From Hyperoplus lanceolatus (Eukaryota; Chordata; Actinopteri; Uranoscopiformes; Ammodytidae): a DNA stretch of 64,000 nt. Numbering within the stretch: position 1 is the first letter of the stretch; each line of letters opens with the position of its first letter. Position numbers and translations under genes: made by a program. The notes under the pieces were generated by a model that saw only the letters and a program-made list of their open reading frames with translations, searched no databases and was not told where the DNA came from. Positions 14,620 to 27,520 of the stretch are shown piece by piece. The DNA lies in assembly GCA_026929865.2 (NCBI GenBank), contig CM049413.1, positions 15,186,501 through 15,250,500 of the forward strand, written 5' to 3'.

Positions 14620-17467
14620 CCTACCTAGCCCTGACCACAACCTTTCCTCCCCTAACCACAGATAGTGTGAAAGGGGGGGTGAGCCAGATGGATCCCAGGC
14701 CTCGACACAAGCCAGTACCAGGGTGAATCTTGCATACTTGCCCCCTGACTCACCCCCCGAGGCTGGGGTGAGCTCCTCCAGCTTGCCCTCCCTCCTCTGT
14801 CTCCCACACACCCCGTTCTTCCTGGCTTGCCTATCTATCCGTCTCACCTTTGAGCGTCTTTCTCCTTTTCCCCTTGTGCGTTTTGTTCTTCTTTTCACCA
14901 TCTTTGCTTTCAGCCATTTTCCTGTTTTTTTTCGCTGACGTCAACAACCTTATGTGACAGTTTTATTAGATTTGATATGTCGTTCACATTACTTTTTGCC
15001 ATAAAATCGTTATTCTTTTTTTTCTTCTTTTCTATTAATGACTTTAATCATACATGATAATGAGATGCATAACATATGGAGGAATATTTTTAATTAGCCC
15101 GCACAGCTAATTTGCAGGTTTCACACTTGGTTGTCGTGTCACCTTGCCGGTTTGTCTAATTGTATCACATTGTTCTTTAAATGAATAAAGACTCTGCTCT
15201 TGTCCAATGAAATCAAATAATAAAACATTCCTAAACTGAAACTCTCCCATATTGGTATGCTTAAGGTTGCAACTTTAAGACATTATTTTATACTGTATAG
15301 TGTCAGTGAAGACAATTGTGACTCATTGTGTGTGATCTGTATATAATATACAATTGTTACTTCCTGAAATGACCCCTGCTTTGTATAGCATATATAAAGG
15401 AAACCCTCAAGGCTGTTAAATGTTCCGTGCATATTTAGGAAAATAATGTAACTATGTTATCTTGCATTTGCTCTAAAAAACACTTATCTTTAAACAAAAA
15501 TGCATTTTTCTTTTTGTTTTCAAACCTATTTTCAGCTTGCAGAAAGAAAATGACTATACAATGGTGGTTTTATTATCCCTATCTGACTTTTTACACTTGT
15601 TTTAAGGAATTTACATTTTCAATTCTAACAGACAGTGAATAATACTATAAAGTGTGTATTTAGGAAATTGCTTTGGATAGATGTCTGCTAACCCAGTCAC
15701 GTACAATCATGTATGAACCTTTGTTGCTCTGCTTGATGTACTGTAAACTGGCAGATCTAGACAACAGTTGTGATGGAGAAAACAAAGGGTGGAAGTGTGT
15801 GTTTTCATGCTTCCCTTTTGTGAATGTCTTTCGGTATTAAGTCAGTTAATCGGCATTCATATGTGCGAGTTGTTATGGAGACTCGGTGTTATTTCGATTG
15901 ATTATTTTGAGGGTACATGACAGAAAGTAAACAATTATCCATATAGGCTTTCACTATACATACCTGCACAAATGCTCACTGGCGGTACACAATGACCATC
16001 AAGCTGTTTGTTTACGTTAACTCCAATTTGCAAATGAAGGCGATTGCTATCATAACCAAATCTGAGTACCACGCACACACACAAACACAGATAAATGGGT
16101 TTCCTGTTGTGCTCCAATGGTTTTCTTTTGCAGAGCTATGATCCAATTCATCCTCCGCTTTTTGTGTTGTGAAAGCATCAGCTGAATATGGAAAGATGCT
16201 CTGAATTTGCCTCTTTGTTAAAAAAAAATAGAAGTGCAAAGAAGGTAAGATGGAGAATGAGAATATAAACCGTTTTTTTTTTAAATTTTAACTGGAGCCG
16301 TGTGCTGCCCACCTCAGCTGCAAATCAATTTTCCCGCAGCGCAAATGATGGCCTATTCATCTCATCTGATGTTGTTACTCTGAGAGGCTGAATTGCATTT
16401 GTGGAAAAAGGAATGTATTATGGAGCGCATTCACACATGTTGCACAGACACAAAGAGCACTTAAGAGGGACCCCTGTAACTGCCTGCTCGAGGAAAAGGC
16501 AAAACGATTACACCCACTGTTCCCATTATTTCGCCATGACCCCCGCTTGAGAGCCTGACACCCAGATTACTTCTTACAAATCAGTTTAATCTGCAGTCAC
16601 GGGGAACACGCATTCTGTAGGGAGCTTGTGTACAGATCACCACTTAACTATTACATGCATTCACTTGCACATTGTTGCTCCCCAAGGAAATATATCAATG
16701 TATGTCAACTCTTGTCCTTTCAGGCATAAAAAAATAAAAGATATGAAGATGCCTCATAAGCAAAACACACTTTCCTACTACAGCTTCTGCGACAGAGACG
16801 CATTATAACTTTAACTCTAGTGTCCGCAGATTAAACTTAACAATACAAGGCTCTAAATGACACATCTTGGATGTTCTCCGAAGGCGTTCACTATATTTAT
16901 TGTCTTACAAATAGAGTATGTCTCCGTGAAAGCAGCGACTCGTGCAAGATATTATTTTACTGTATTGCATTACAAAAACCAGGTGTTATTTGGATGTAAA
17001 CGTGCAGAAAGAGCATCAGAAAGCCTGGGTTTTTTTCAAAGGACTGACTGTAATTGGTGGCGTTTCTTGGTGTGGAGTGCTCGGGTCTTAACAAAGGCAA
17101 CACACACAAGTCGTCATGCATCCTATGATCTTTCGCTGTTCCCCTTGCGTCTTGGAAGCAGTTAGCCAAAATTGGCCAAAGTGCTTGTTAAACATACTGT
17201 ATGTTTCAGGCAGAGAGGGAGGGAGAGTCCCAAGCAAAGCTGCGTGTGAGGCGTGCAGAGGAGTCTCTCCGTTGCCTTTATGGTTGTGTGCATGCTGGCT
17301 TTTCTGTGCGGGGCAGGTATGGTGTTGTGCCCTTTTGTGTGCCGTTGTTTTTAAGAAAGTAAAACATTGTACGTGATTGTATGAAGCACTCAGCACTGTG
17401 TGGGTACTGTACCTGTAAGCATGCCCACTTTCACAGGTGTCTTTGCATATGTGATGGTGTTTACATT
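14206..17467. other. intergenic, one short CA array, no gene recognised
   Basis: This stretch holds a (CA)n array at 14585-14617 and otherwise single-copy-looking sequence. About 15040-15170 is AT-rich with TAATTAG-like motifs and could be a conserved non-coding element, but this cannot be shown from one sequence. Short frames such as 16857-17165 and 17088-17663 show no family signature. Confidence 0.45.
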
Positions 17468-17473
17468 CTCTCT

Positions 17474-17528
<55 letters not shown>
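17468..17528. repeat. (TC)n microsatellite
   Basis: About 30 TC units with a TTC interruption near the left end and a TCTGTC tail. Confidence 0.96.
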
Positions 17529-17530
<2 letters not shown>

Positions 17531-18469
17531 GTCTGTTTGTGTTTGTGTGTGCAGCTCTGCACTCTTTGCCAAATATAATTACGACTTCCCAGGGCCACTT
17601 CCCACTGACTGGGCTGGCTCTCGCAGCAGGAGTAGATTGGGAGAAACTAAGGGGCTTATTCACTGGACTATAAAAAGAGCTGTAAACAATCCCACATTGT
17701 AACTACTGGGAGGAAAAATAGAGCTGGAACCATTGAAGGAGAGACACCGGGCTGCTTCGGCTGGTTGGCTGGCCGGCTGGCTTGGCTGGTTGTTTGGCTC
17801 CGAGGTCGGCTACTCAACTGCCTATCTGGTTAGATGGGTTGTTGGGGAGTTGCCTCAGAGTTTGACAATCCACTGTTCTCTAGACGCCATTGAAGCACTT
17901 TATAGAGCAGGAGGAAGTCAGAGGGAGTTTAAAAAAGAGAGAGAGAGCAAAAAAAGGAGAGATCAAAACCTCAAACCAATTCCGACACGATGACACCTTT
18001 CCCAGCATGCCCCAGTGCTCCGGCAAATGAAAGAGAAGAGTCATTTCAAAGTGATGCTCTTTGATTTAGCTGTTTTTCCTTCTGCACAGACTTAATCACA
18101 GGCTTAGCATAGCGGCTGCACAATGACACCGTTAGCTGCCTTTGTTAAAAAAAATCTGCTCAAACCAGGCCAAGTTTGCAGCTGTGATTGTTTCTTGGAA
18201 GCATATGGAATTGTTATTATCCCAGTTTTGTTTCTCAATGAATAGGTGTTGATTTCACGGGCATTGTTAAAGTCACAATGGAAGGGCTTTATGTGCTCAT
18301 GAAATTGTAGTTGATGCAGCAGGAAAATACTTTAATCTATTTAAGTTGAGAGCTGTAAAGTGCTTTCGCGCTGTGAGCAACTCGATGGGCAATGCATGGG
18401 AAGTCCATTCATGTGATGTGGGGCCGAGTAACCACGGAAACTCAGCTGATGTGTGGACAATGCTATAAG
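17529..18469. other. intergenic, nothing recognised
   Basis: A GGCTGGCTGGCC-like run near 17757-17790 and purine-rich sequence near 17930. No gene or element boundaries were found. Confidence 0.55.
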
Positions 18470-18545
18470 CAGGGCTGGGCCATATGGGTATTGGGTAAAG
18501 GTAAAAATCGTCAATACAATAAAAAAATTGTCTCATATCAGTTAA

Positions 18546-18852
18546 AGGCCTACTTCACCGGTTGGAATATGACGGTGTATTGAACTCGGAGATCCTTTTT
18601 AGTATAAATGTGCAAACAATTTTTAAATCGGATCATCTTAGCCTGAGAAAAGGCAGAAAGAGTGTTTTATGGTCTCACTGTCTAACCCTACAGTTTCCTT
18701 ACTGTGACATCACAGTAAGGGTTAGGATTAACAGGACAGCTGGGCCAAGGGAAGACTAAGGAAAGACTGAGAGAAGAAAAACCTCATTCATTATATTATA
18801 ATAGTTATTTTATAATGATAGAACGCTGGTTCCGTATGGGTGAAGTATTCCT
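18546..18852. mobile_element. TTAA-target MITE nested in the outer hAT
   Basis: Terminal inverted repeats AGGCCTACTTCACC and (reverse complement of the right end) AGGAATACTTCACC are each flanked by TTAA (18542-18545 and 18853-18856). The 307-bp interior holds a short palindrome, CCTTACTGTGA and its complement around CA, near 18697. It has no coding capacity. The piggyBac-like assignment rests on the TTAA target alone. Confidence 0.82.
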
Positions 18853-18904
18853 TTAATATCGATAACTAGATTGAATTATATTACATGTAATTGTTGCAAT
18901 AAAT

Positions 18905-19614
18905 TAGGGCTGTCAAATTAACGCGTTAATTTTGATTAATTAATCACCGAAAAATGTACGCGATTAAAAAAATTAACGCAGATTAATCGCACTTCTATAA
19001 TGCCCTTTGACCCGGTGCAAAAGAGGTGGGACGATAGCGGAGCTGCACCTGTAGTTTGCGGACACGGCCCGCACGGGATTAAAGAGTATAGAAGCAGGGT
19101 AAGGGGCCGAGGGCTCTATGGATGTGGGCTGCTCCGGGCAAATAAGCATGAAGGTAGGAATACGTCTTATGTTATTCTCCGGAGTGTCTGTGCATTATTG
19201 ATTTAGTGGGTGCCTAATTAACAATGTAGATTCAAAACAGTATCTCTCAATCTTCCTTCGTGTCTCACTTTTGTTTGCTAGCTGCGACACCCGCCCCCTC
19301 TCACTCTTCCTAGCATATGCCTGTCTTTTTTCCTCCTTTGTTTGTGTGTGTGTGTGTGTGTCAATATTTTTGGCTATGAGTAGGACGGTGAATGAGTGCA
19401 CCTGTGTCAGTGCAGCGCTGTCTGTTGTGAGGAGACAGAAGTTACGAGAGACGGGGGGAGAGAGAGAGAGAGAGAGAGACAGACGAACGGGAGCCTATAC
19501 AGTTGTTTATAAACAGGCATAAAAGTGTCATATAAGTATGCGATTAATTTAGATTAATTAATCACAGAGCCTGTAATTAATTAGATTAATTTTTTTAATC
19601 GCTTGACAGCCCTA
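18905..19614. mobile_element. non-autonomous hAT element nested in the outer hAT
   Basis: Perfect 12-bp inverted termini TAGGGCTGTCAA are flanked by the exact 8-bp duplication CAATAAAT (18897-18904 and 19615-19622), diagnostic of hAT transposition. Subterminal regions are rich in TTAACGCGTTAA and GATTAATTAATC motifs. The 710-bp interior has short TG and GA runs and no transposase. Confidence 0.95.
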
Positions 19615-20138
19615 CAATAAATGTAAAATCTTAATTTCTTTCAAGTTTAAAGGCTTATTTTCAGAGTTCAGAGTAACGCCAAGTAAGTTTACACTTACAA
19701 GTAGTTTGCTTTGGTGGATACAATAAACATGGAGAAGGTAAATTAAAGCAAATCAAAAATATGAATAGAACATTTACAATAAGTATTCAAATATCCCTTC
19801 TTTAAAAGGGAAAAGCTGTATAATTGTGGAGTGTGCAGAATGATCAAAACATTTGCAAATGATCCCAGTGTGCAGCCTGTAAAGATGTGAGGTAATGTAA
19901 GGCATGATTTAGGTTAGGCATGTTGTTAAGGTGACTGATTAGATAGTTTGCTGCTGGGTAGTTCTTACTTTCTGCACATCATAATGGGTGATTTTGTTTC
20001 AGATGAGATGATGAAATAGGTTTATGGTGTAGGTTGTGCTGTATGGGCGGTTTAATTATAAAGAACTATTTTCTGAAAAAAAAGATTTTTATCAAGATGA
20101 TTATCGTTATCATTTGATTGTCCAGGCCTAGCTATATG

Positions 20139-20552
20139 ATTACGTTTTCCCATCGGCATAGTTGACAAACCCTGACAAACAATACACTTTAAATCAGTGC
20201 TATCCACAGTGACTTAGATGAGAGAAAATGTCAAGAGTCTATAAATACAGACAGATAAACTAATATGCCTGTGTTGCTACATCAGTATGCATGGACAGTA
20301 TTCATAGGGCATTTATATAATGGCCTGCAACCACGTCCAGCATGTAATAATTACGCAAAAGGCATTTGCCTGGTAATGGCACATAATTTCCCTCATCAAA
20401 ATTCCTCTCAGAGGTGTCCCATTCTGTGGCATATTGATTCAGCCCTAATGAGAGTCTGAGCAGCAAGAAGTTTCACAAAGGTTACTGGCAGTGTTGTGTG
20501 TGTGTGTGTACTACGCATCAGTAATGATTTAGAAAATACATTTCTAGTTTCA
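20139..20552. other. intergenic, nothing recognised
   Basis: Single-copy-looking sequence between the transposon nest and the GATA array. Only a short TG run is visible. Confidence 0.6.
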
Positions 20553-20716
<164 letters not shown>

Positions 20717-22051
20717 GTAATGCATGTTTCCATAACTACGTTAAATAAAGTTTTTGCATCTTAAACTAATTTATGTGAATCATTTCCATTCTAGGTCTTA
20801 AACAAAATAATAATTTCATGACAAGATAACTACATCTAAAATAAGCCATCTGAACACACCTGGTTAAAAAAAGCCCAGTCACTGAAGCTATGTGCGCTAA
20901 AAGTATTTTCTGCATTTGTGTGACGTGTGCACGTTGTCTATTGGATTACACACACACTGGGCACCAGCCCAAAGATAAGCAGCTCATTAAAACAACCAAT
21001 GTGTTTTTGCCAAGTCCTCTCAGCTTTGGGGACATTATTCTGCCATTCACACCTCTATCCGGGAGCAGGGGGATATCGTTTACCGTCGCACAACTCGCAG
21101 GAGCCACTTATGCGTGAAAGGCAGATGTGTTTGTACTGTAAACAAGAGAGGGAGAGACGGAGAGTGGTGCGGAGCCCATGCCAAGAGAACCTGTCTGTGT
21201 GCCAAAAGGGGGCTGCAATTCTAGACTTCATGAAAAAAATATGGACAGGAACACTGCCTTGCATGAAAGCCCAACAATACATGTTTATGTAATTCTTTGC
21301 CAGTATTTGCCAGTGGCACACGGCTGCATGCAGCTAGAGACATTGAACACTGTAGCAAATCTAGTGTATCCCTCTTTGTCTGAAGTATGCATTTCTCTCT
21401 CTCTTCCTGGCCACCATTGATTTAATATTGATTTACTTTTATTTGTTTTAAAAATTATTGAATCTACAATAAGTCTGTTGTGTTATACTGTTTGAGGAAC
21501 AATTCCCTTGATCTGGTTTCCAAGCCACTTGACTACAACTGTGTCCATACAAAGCTTCCATTCACTTCACTCTCCACTAAACAATTGTCAACCGTAAATC
21601 ATTCCACAGTATTAGTGTGCAGATAGGGCCCTACTACTAATTGACATAATGCTCTTGTAAGCTGCGGTTCAATGAGATTTCAGTCTGAAAAAAAATCCTG
21701 TCCTCTTTCTCCATATAAGGTCATTTCAGTCATGCACTGTTTATCAGAACCTTTCGCGACAAGTTTAGACCCAGTTATTGCTTTCCACAGTTCAACATGT
21801 AGTTTATATCATCTCTCTCCTGGAGCTATTTCCTTCTCTCCTGGCCTATATTATTCCAATGTTTCTCGCATTCGTCCCTTTTCCCTTCAGATGATTTGTG
21901 AAGCACACTGCTTCATCAGCAATATGGAGGCAAAGTGGCCGTGCTAGCTGGCTCAGTCCATATTACGGCACATTTTTTTGTCTCTGACCTCTTAATTTTT
22001 TTCCAGTAACAGGCACAAGATACACAACCCACGTAATATGTGGCAATGTAA
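20717..22051. other. intergenic, nothing recognised
   Basis: No terminal repeats, exons or RNA genes that I can support. Frames at 20890-21420 overlap on both strands without a family signature. Confidence 0.5.

Positions 22052-22120
<69 letters not shown>
22052..22120. repeat. (ATT)n array flanking the LINE 3' end
   Basis: About 22 ATT units. It directly abuts the TTATCATTATCATTAT motif that also occurs at the other side of the LINE. Confidence 0.96.
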
Positions 22121-22134
<14 letters not shown>

Positions 22135-22137
<3 letters not shown>

Positions 22138-25100
22138 CATCATCATCAACCGCTTATCCGAAATCGGGTCGGTCGCGGGGCGGGGCAGCAGCTTGAGCAG
22201 GGAACCCCAAACTTCTCTTTCCCGGGCCACATCAACCAGCTCTGACTGGGGGATCCCGAGGCGTTCCCAGGCCAGTGTGGAGATATAATCTCTCCACCTA
22301 GTCCTGGGTCTTCCCTGAGGCCTCCTTCCAGCTGGACGCTCCTGGAACACCTCCCTAGGGAGGCGCCCTGGGGGCATCCTTACCAGATGCCCGAACCACC
22401 TCAACTGGCTCCTTTCAACGCAAAGGAGTAGCGGCTCTGCCCCGAGTTCCTCACGAATGACTGAGCTTCTCACCCTATCTCTAAGGGAGACGCCAGCCAC
22501 TCTCCTGAGAAAGCCCATTTCGGCCGCTTGTACCCGCGATCTCGTTCTTTCGGTCATTACCCAGCCTTCATGACCATAGGTGAGGGTAGGAACAAAGATC
22601 GCCCGGTAGATCGAAAGCTTTGCCTTACGACTCAGCTCTCTTTTCGTCACAACAGTGCGGTAAAGCGAGTGCAAAACCGCCCCTGCTGCTCCGATTCTAC
22701 GGCCAATCTCACGCTCCATTGTTCCCTCACTCGCAAACAAGACCCCGAGGTACTTAAACTCCTTCACTTGGGGTAAGGACTCATTCCCTACCTGTAGTAG
22801 ACAATCCATCGGTTTCCTGCTGAGCACCATGGCCTCAGATTTAGAGGTACTGATCCTCATCCCAACCGCTTCACACTCGGCTGCAAACCGATCCAATGAG
22901 AGCTGAAGGTCACAGGCCGATGATGCCATCAGAACCACATCATCCGCAAACAGCAGAGATGAGATCTTCAGCCCACCAAACTGCAACCCCTCCCCACCAC
23001 GACTACGCCTTGATATCCTGTCCATGAATATCACAAACAGGATTGGTGATAAAGCGCAGCCCTGGCGGAGGCCAACCCCCACCGGAAACAGGTCTGACTT
23101 ACTACCGAGAACCCGTACACAGCTCTCGCTTTGAGTGTACAGAGATTGGATGGCCCTCAGAAGAGACACCCTCACCCCATACTCCCGCAGCACCCCCCCA
23201 CAGTATCTCCCGGGAACCCGGTCATAAGCCTTCTCCAGATCTACAAAACACATGTAGACTGGATGAGCAAACTCCCAAGCTCCCTCTAGGATCCTTGCGA
23301 GAGTGAAGAGCTGGTCCGTTGTTCCACGGCCAGGACGGAATCCGCATTGTTCCTCTTCAATCTGAGGTTCGACTATCGGCCGAACCCTCCTTTCCAGCAC
23401 CTTGGAGTAGACTTTGCCGGGAAGGCTGAGAAGTGTGATACCCCGGTAGTTGGAACACACTCTCTGGTCCCCCTTTTGAAAATAGGAACCACCACCCCGG
23501 TCTGCCACTCCTTCGGCACTGTACCCGACTTCCACGCAATGTTGAAGAGGCGTGTCATCCAAGACAGCCCCTCCACACCCATTGCTTTCAGCATTTCTGG
23601 ACGGATCTCATCAACCCCCGGGGCTTTGCCACTGTGGAGTTGTTTGACTACCTCAGTGACTTCCACCAGGGAAATTGACGATGATCCCCCATCAGCCTCC
23701 AGCTCTGCCTCCAACATAGAGGGCGTGTTAGTCGGATTCAGGAGTTCCTCAAAGTGCTCTTTCCACCGACCGACTACCTCCTCAGTTGAGGTCAACAGCG
23801 TCCCATCCTGACTGTACACAGCTTGGATGGTTCCCCGCTTCCCCCTCCTGAGGTGCCGGACGGTCTTCCAGAAACACTTTGGTGCCGACCGAAAGTCCTT
23901 CTCCATGGTTTCTCCGAACTTCTCCCACACCCGCTGCTTTGCCTCGGTCACGGCAGAAGCTGCAGCCCTTCGGGCCTGTCGGTACCTTGCAACTGCCTCA
24001 GGAGTCCCCCGAGATAACATATCCCGGAAGCACTCCTTCTTCAGTCGGACGGCTTCCCTGACCACCGAGGTCCACCACGGCGTTCGAGGGTTACCGCCCC
24101 TTGAGGCACCTAAGACCTTGAGACCACAGCTGTCTGCCGCGGCTTCAGCAATGGAAGTTTTGAACATCGACCACTCGGGTTCAATGCCCCCAACCTCCAC
24201 AGGGATGCTAGAAAAGCTCTGCAGGAGGTGCGAATTAAAGATCTCTTGAACAGGGGCCTCCGCCAGACGTTCCCAGTTCACCCGCACTACCCGTTTGGGC
24301 TTACCAGGTCTGTCCAGAGTCTTCCCCCACCCTTTGACCCAACTCACAACCAGATGGTGATCAGTTGACAGCTCCGCCCCTCTCTTCACCCGAGTGTCCG
24401 AAACATGCGGCCTCAGATCAGATGATACGATCACGAAATCGATCATCGACCTTCGGCCTAGGGTGCTCTGGTACCATGTACACTTATGAGCATCCTTATG
24501 TTCGAACATGGTGTTCGTTATAGACAAACCATGACCAGCACAGAAGTCTAACAACAAACGACCACTCGGGTTCAGATCGGGGAGGCCGTTCCTCCCAATC
24601 ACGCCTTTCCAGGTGTCTCCATCATTGCCCACGTGCGCGTTAAAGTCTCCCAGCAGAACTATGGAGTCCCCTACCGGAGCCCCATGCAGGACTCCGTTCA
24701 GGGTCTCCAAGAAGGCCGAATACTCCGAACTGCTGTTCGGTGCGTACGCACAAACAACAGTCAGAGTCTTCCCCCCACAACCCGGAGGCGTAGGGAGGCG
24801 ACCCTCTCGTCCACCGGGGTAAACTCTAACGTAGTAGCGCCCAGCCGGGGGCTCGTGAGTATCCCCACACCGGCCCGGCGCCTCACACCTTGGGCAACTC
24901 CAGAGAAGAATAGAGTCCAACCCCTGTCCAGAAGTACGGTTCCAGAGCCAAGACTGTGCGTGGAGGTAAGCCCCACCAGGTCTAATTGGTAGCGCTCCAC
25001 CTCCCGCACCAGTTCCAGCTCCTTCCCCCACAGCGAGGTGACGTTCCACGTCCCCAAAGCCAGCCTCTGCCGCCCGGGTCTGGTCCGTTGTGGTCCCCGC

Positions 25101-25493
25101 CCTTCACTGCCACCCTTTAGGCAGCGCACCCGACCCCAGCGGTTCCTCCGACGAGTGGTGGGCCCATCGGTCATAGAGGGGGTTGGTGCCACGTAGCTTC
25201 TTCGGGCTGTGCCCGGCCGGGCCCCGTGGCAGACCCGGCCACCAGACGCTCGCAGGCGGGCCCCCTTTCTGGGCCTGGCTCCAGACGGGGGCCCCGGGCT
25301 TCCTCCGGGCAGGGTCTCTCCTCCTCTTTGGTGATTTTCCATAGGGTCTTTTTGAACCATTCTTAGTCGGGCCCCTCACCTGAGACCACTTTGCCTTGGG
25401 AGACCCTACCAGGAGCACTAGGCTCCGGACAACACAGCTCCCAGGTTCACAGGGGCACACAAACCTCTCCACCACGGTAAGGTGATGGTTCCC
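22135..25493 (-). mobile_element. near full-length RTE-clade (Rex3-like) LINE
   Basis: On the minus strand the element begins at about 25493 with GGGAACCATCACC and has a GC-rich 5' region. It then runs through an APE-type endonuclease and a reverse transcriptase, and ends near 22135 with GGATAAGCGGTT followed by a GATGATGATGATG tail. A 16-bp motif, TTATCATTATCATTAT, flanks it on both sides (22119-22134 and 25494-25509). That is consistent with a target duplication within an ATT array. A length of about 3.36 kb fits a complete RTE/Rex3 element. The RTE clade is inferred from endonuclease and RT block order and from the short GATG-type tail. The precise family name is from recognition only. Confidence 0.85.
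22150..25360 (-). pseudogene. LINE ORF: APE endonuclease + reverse transcriptase, frameshifted
   Basis: The enzyme would nick target DNA and prime reverse transcription of LINE RNA. The endonuclease shows TWNVTSL near 25050, [11 protein letters not shown] near 24640 and [10 protein letters not shown] near 24360. The RT shows [15 protein letters not shown] near 23440, GFRPGRGTTDQLF near 23330, VGLRQGCALSP near 23070 and the catalytic FADD near 22943. The C-terminal block SQLRWFGHLVRMP is typical of RTE-type proteins. Reading frame is lost at two runs: about 24769-24776 (a G run on the coding strand, between VVGG and KTLTVVCAY) and about 23470-23477 (AAAAGGGGG). Each is consistent with a single-base deletion. 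Another small irregularity lies near 23205-23220 around DRVPG. A short upstream frame (25104-25475) covers the 5' region and has no domain. The copy cannot code for a full enzyme as read. Confidence 0.92.

Positions 25494-25509
<16 letters not shown>

Positions 25510-25568
<59 letters not shown>
25510..25568. repeat. (ATT)n array flanking the LINE 5' end
   Basis: About 19 ATT units on the upstream side of the minus-strand LINE. With the array at 22052-22120 it suggests that the element landed inside a pre-existing ATT array. Confidence 0.96.
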
Positions 25569-25569
<1 letters not shown>

Positions 25570-27134
25570 TTTTCCCAAGCTGCGCAAATTTACTTGTCAT
25601 CGGAAAAGAATGGATAGTTTTTTCTGTGTGAGAGTGTGTTCTCACGAGTGTTGTTTGGGAGACAAGGGATATGCTAGCCCAGCTCTGGAAGCCTGGATAG
25701 TGGCACAGCAATATATACAGTCGAGCTACTTAGCAACGTAAAAAAAACTTAATTGTTGTCTGCTTTGTGCTCCACGATATCACAATCCTGAGAAAAGTGG
25801 GTTACAACAATTATTGTGGATAAAGACTGAACTCAATTCACAAATTATCCAGGACCATGAACGTACCAAGGTTGTAAGGATTATTTACCTTTGATAGCAT
25901 CATAATTGTGTATTTCATTCTGTTAATGACCCAAATCCGAAGTTCCCTATTCTCTTCTTGAATTATTCTCTTTCTGTTTATTTTATAGAAATAAAAGGTG
26001 TTTGTTTAAGAGAGGCCACTTTAAAGAGGTGCTCCATTCAATTTAGTATATTAATTAAGATTTAATTAAAAGAATGATCAAAATCACATCTTCCCAATTT
26101 CCTGTATTATTTTTATTTCATTTTCAAGCCAACTCTGATATAACCCTGATGACATCACTATGACATCAACAGGATTATATTCTTAGATTTAATAAAGAAT
26201 ACCCAGAGGCACAGGAAACATATTTAAATAGTTTTTACAGGAAGTGAAGAGTTAAGAGTCATGTGTCAATTTTTTCTCAAATCTATTTTTATTTCAGTTA
26301 CACTTCCAATATCAAATGTTTACATTAACCATTTGTATGATGCATCACTTGTGGTGACTCTCCCCTGACTGAATTTCCATTGACATTTACACACGACACA
26401 CTGATAGTGGATTCTACATCTATCTATCTTCCAAAATATCAAATATGTTTTTCGTCATTTCGTAGTATATGTAGAATGTTCTAGTAGCATACCAATTGTC
26501 TGTTCTCAGAAATTAATGGAATAAATATTGCTCAAGATTAGATTAGGCCCACTCAAGCTATGTTAAAATTTGGAACGAAAGAGGATACTTGTGCATTCAG
26601 TCCAGTACCGATTTCTTGACAAGCTTTCTCTTCTGCTTTATTTATTAATGAAGCATTTATCCTTCTTTTTAAATGAAGTGTAATAGCCATACATTTCAAT
26701 TTATTAATGCTGCTCAGTGGCCATGAATTACACAGTGTGGCCCTGACAGGTAGTTGTTGTCGTTATTATTTGATATTTGATCCCATAACTCTGCTTGACA
26801 ATATTGTGTATTTATTTATTGTGTATAACAAATCCTGGTCATTTAATTGATACAATTTACCTTTTTTGGAATCTTTTTAGTCCATGTTGGAAATAAATCT
26901 CTTGTTTTCTTCACTTTTTAAAATTTAACAACCCGCTGTTTTTCTAGCAGAGGTCTGTATTCTATAATAGAGATTGATAACTTGGCTCAGTAGGAGCAGA
27001 CTTGAATGATTAACATCATCATAATGTTTCTAAATTGAATCTGATAGCTTTTGTGTTGGTTATTCTGTGTTGGTTTGTTTGCCTGTTTTGTGTCTGCATG
27101 TCTGTGTGTGCAATCCCTCGAGTTTGTATTCATC

Positions 27135-27140
<6 letters not shown>
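25569..27140. other. intergenic, nothing recognised
   Basis: AT-rich sequence without recognised exons, RNA genes or terminal-repeat elements. Confidence 0.55.
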
Positions 27141-27214
<74 letters not shown>

Positions 27215-27330
27215 GTACTACATGATTATGAGTGTGGGGGAGAGGCAGAGGTGTATGTCGGTGTGAGGGGAAATGTATAAACGACTGCGAGATAGAGAGA
27301 AGTGTGGTATGAATGGAGATTGTGCGTGCA

Positions 27331-27379
<49 letters not shown>

Positions 27380-27520
27380 TCCTGAACTCTGTGTACAAGA
27401 AAGTATACGTGGGAGTAAGCGTAGTGCACACGTGTAGTGTTAATGAGGCCGCGCACTTGCTTGTGTTTGTGTGTATGAGTCTGTATACCAGTATATGTGT
27501 GTGTGTGTGTGTGTGTACAC
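27141..27520. repeat. cluster of three (TG)n microsatellites
   Basis: TG runs lie at about 27138-27210 (with one TTTG interruption), 27335-27375 and 27497-27518. They are separated by purine-rich single-copy sequence. His-Thr and Cys-Val frames are artefacts. Confidence 0.95.

Larger units (their letters stand above)
18470..20130. mobile_element. old hAT-like element (outer element of a nest)
   Basis: The left end CAGGGCTGGGCCATA and the right end (reverse complement) TAGGCCTGGACAATC form degenerate inverted termini of the hAT 'TAGGGCTGGGC' type. The flanks GCTATAAG (18462-18469) and GCTATATG (20131-20138) match at 7 of 8 positions, an aged 8-bp hAT target duplication. No transposase is visible. 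Much of its 1661 bp is made of two younger elements inserted inside it. Confidence 0.72.

Noticed and set aside
17088-17663. 191-codon minus-strand frame
   Set aside because: Its middle is an Arg-Glu repeat from the TC array and its ends show no known domain.
18690-18725. Short palindrome CCTTACTGTGA...TCACAGTAAGG as an independent regulatory site
   Set aside because: It lies inside the TTAA MITE at 18546-18852 and is best seen as part of that element.
22528-24992. Plus-strand open frames across 22528-24992
   Set aside because: They are antisense shadows of the minus-strand LINE coding region.
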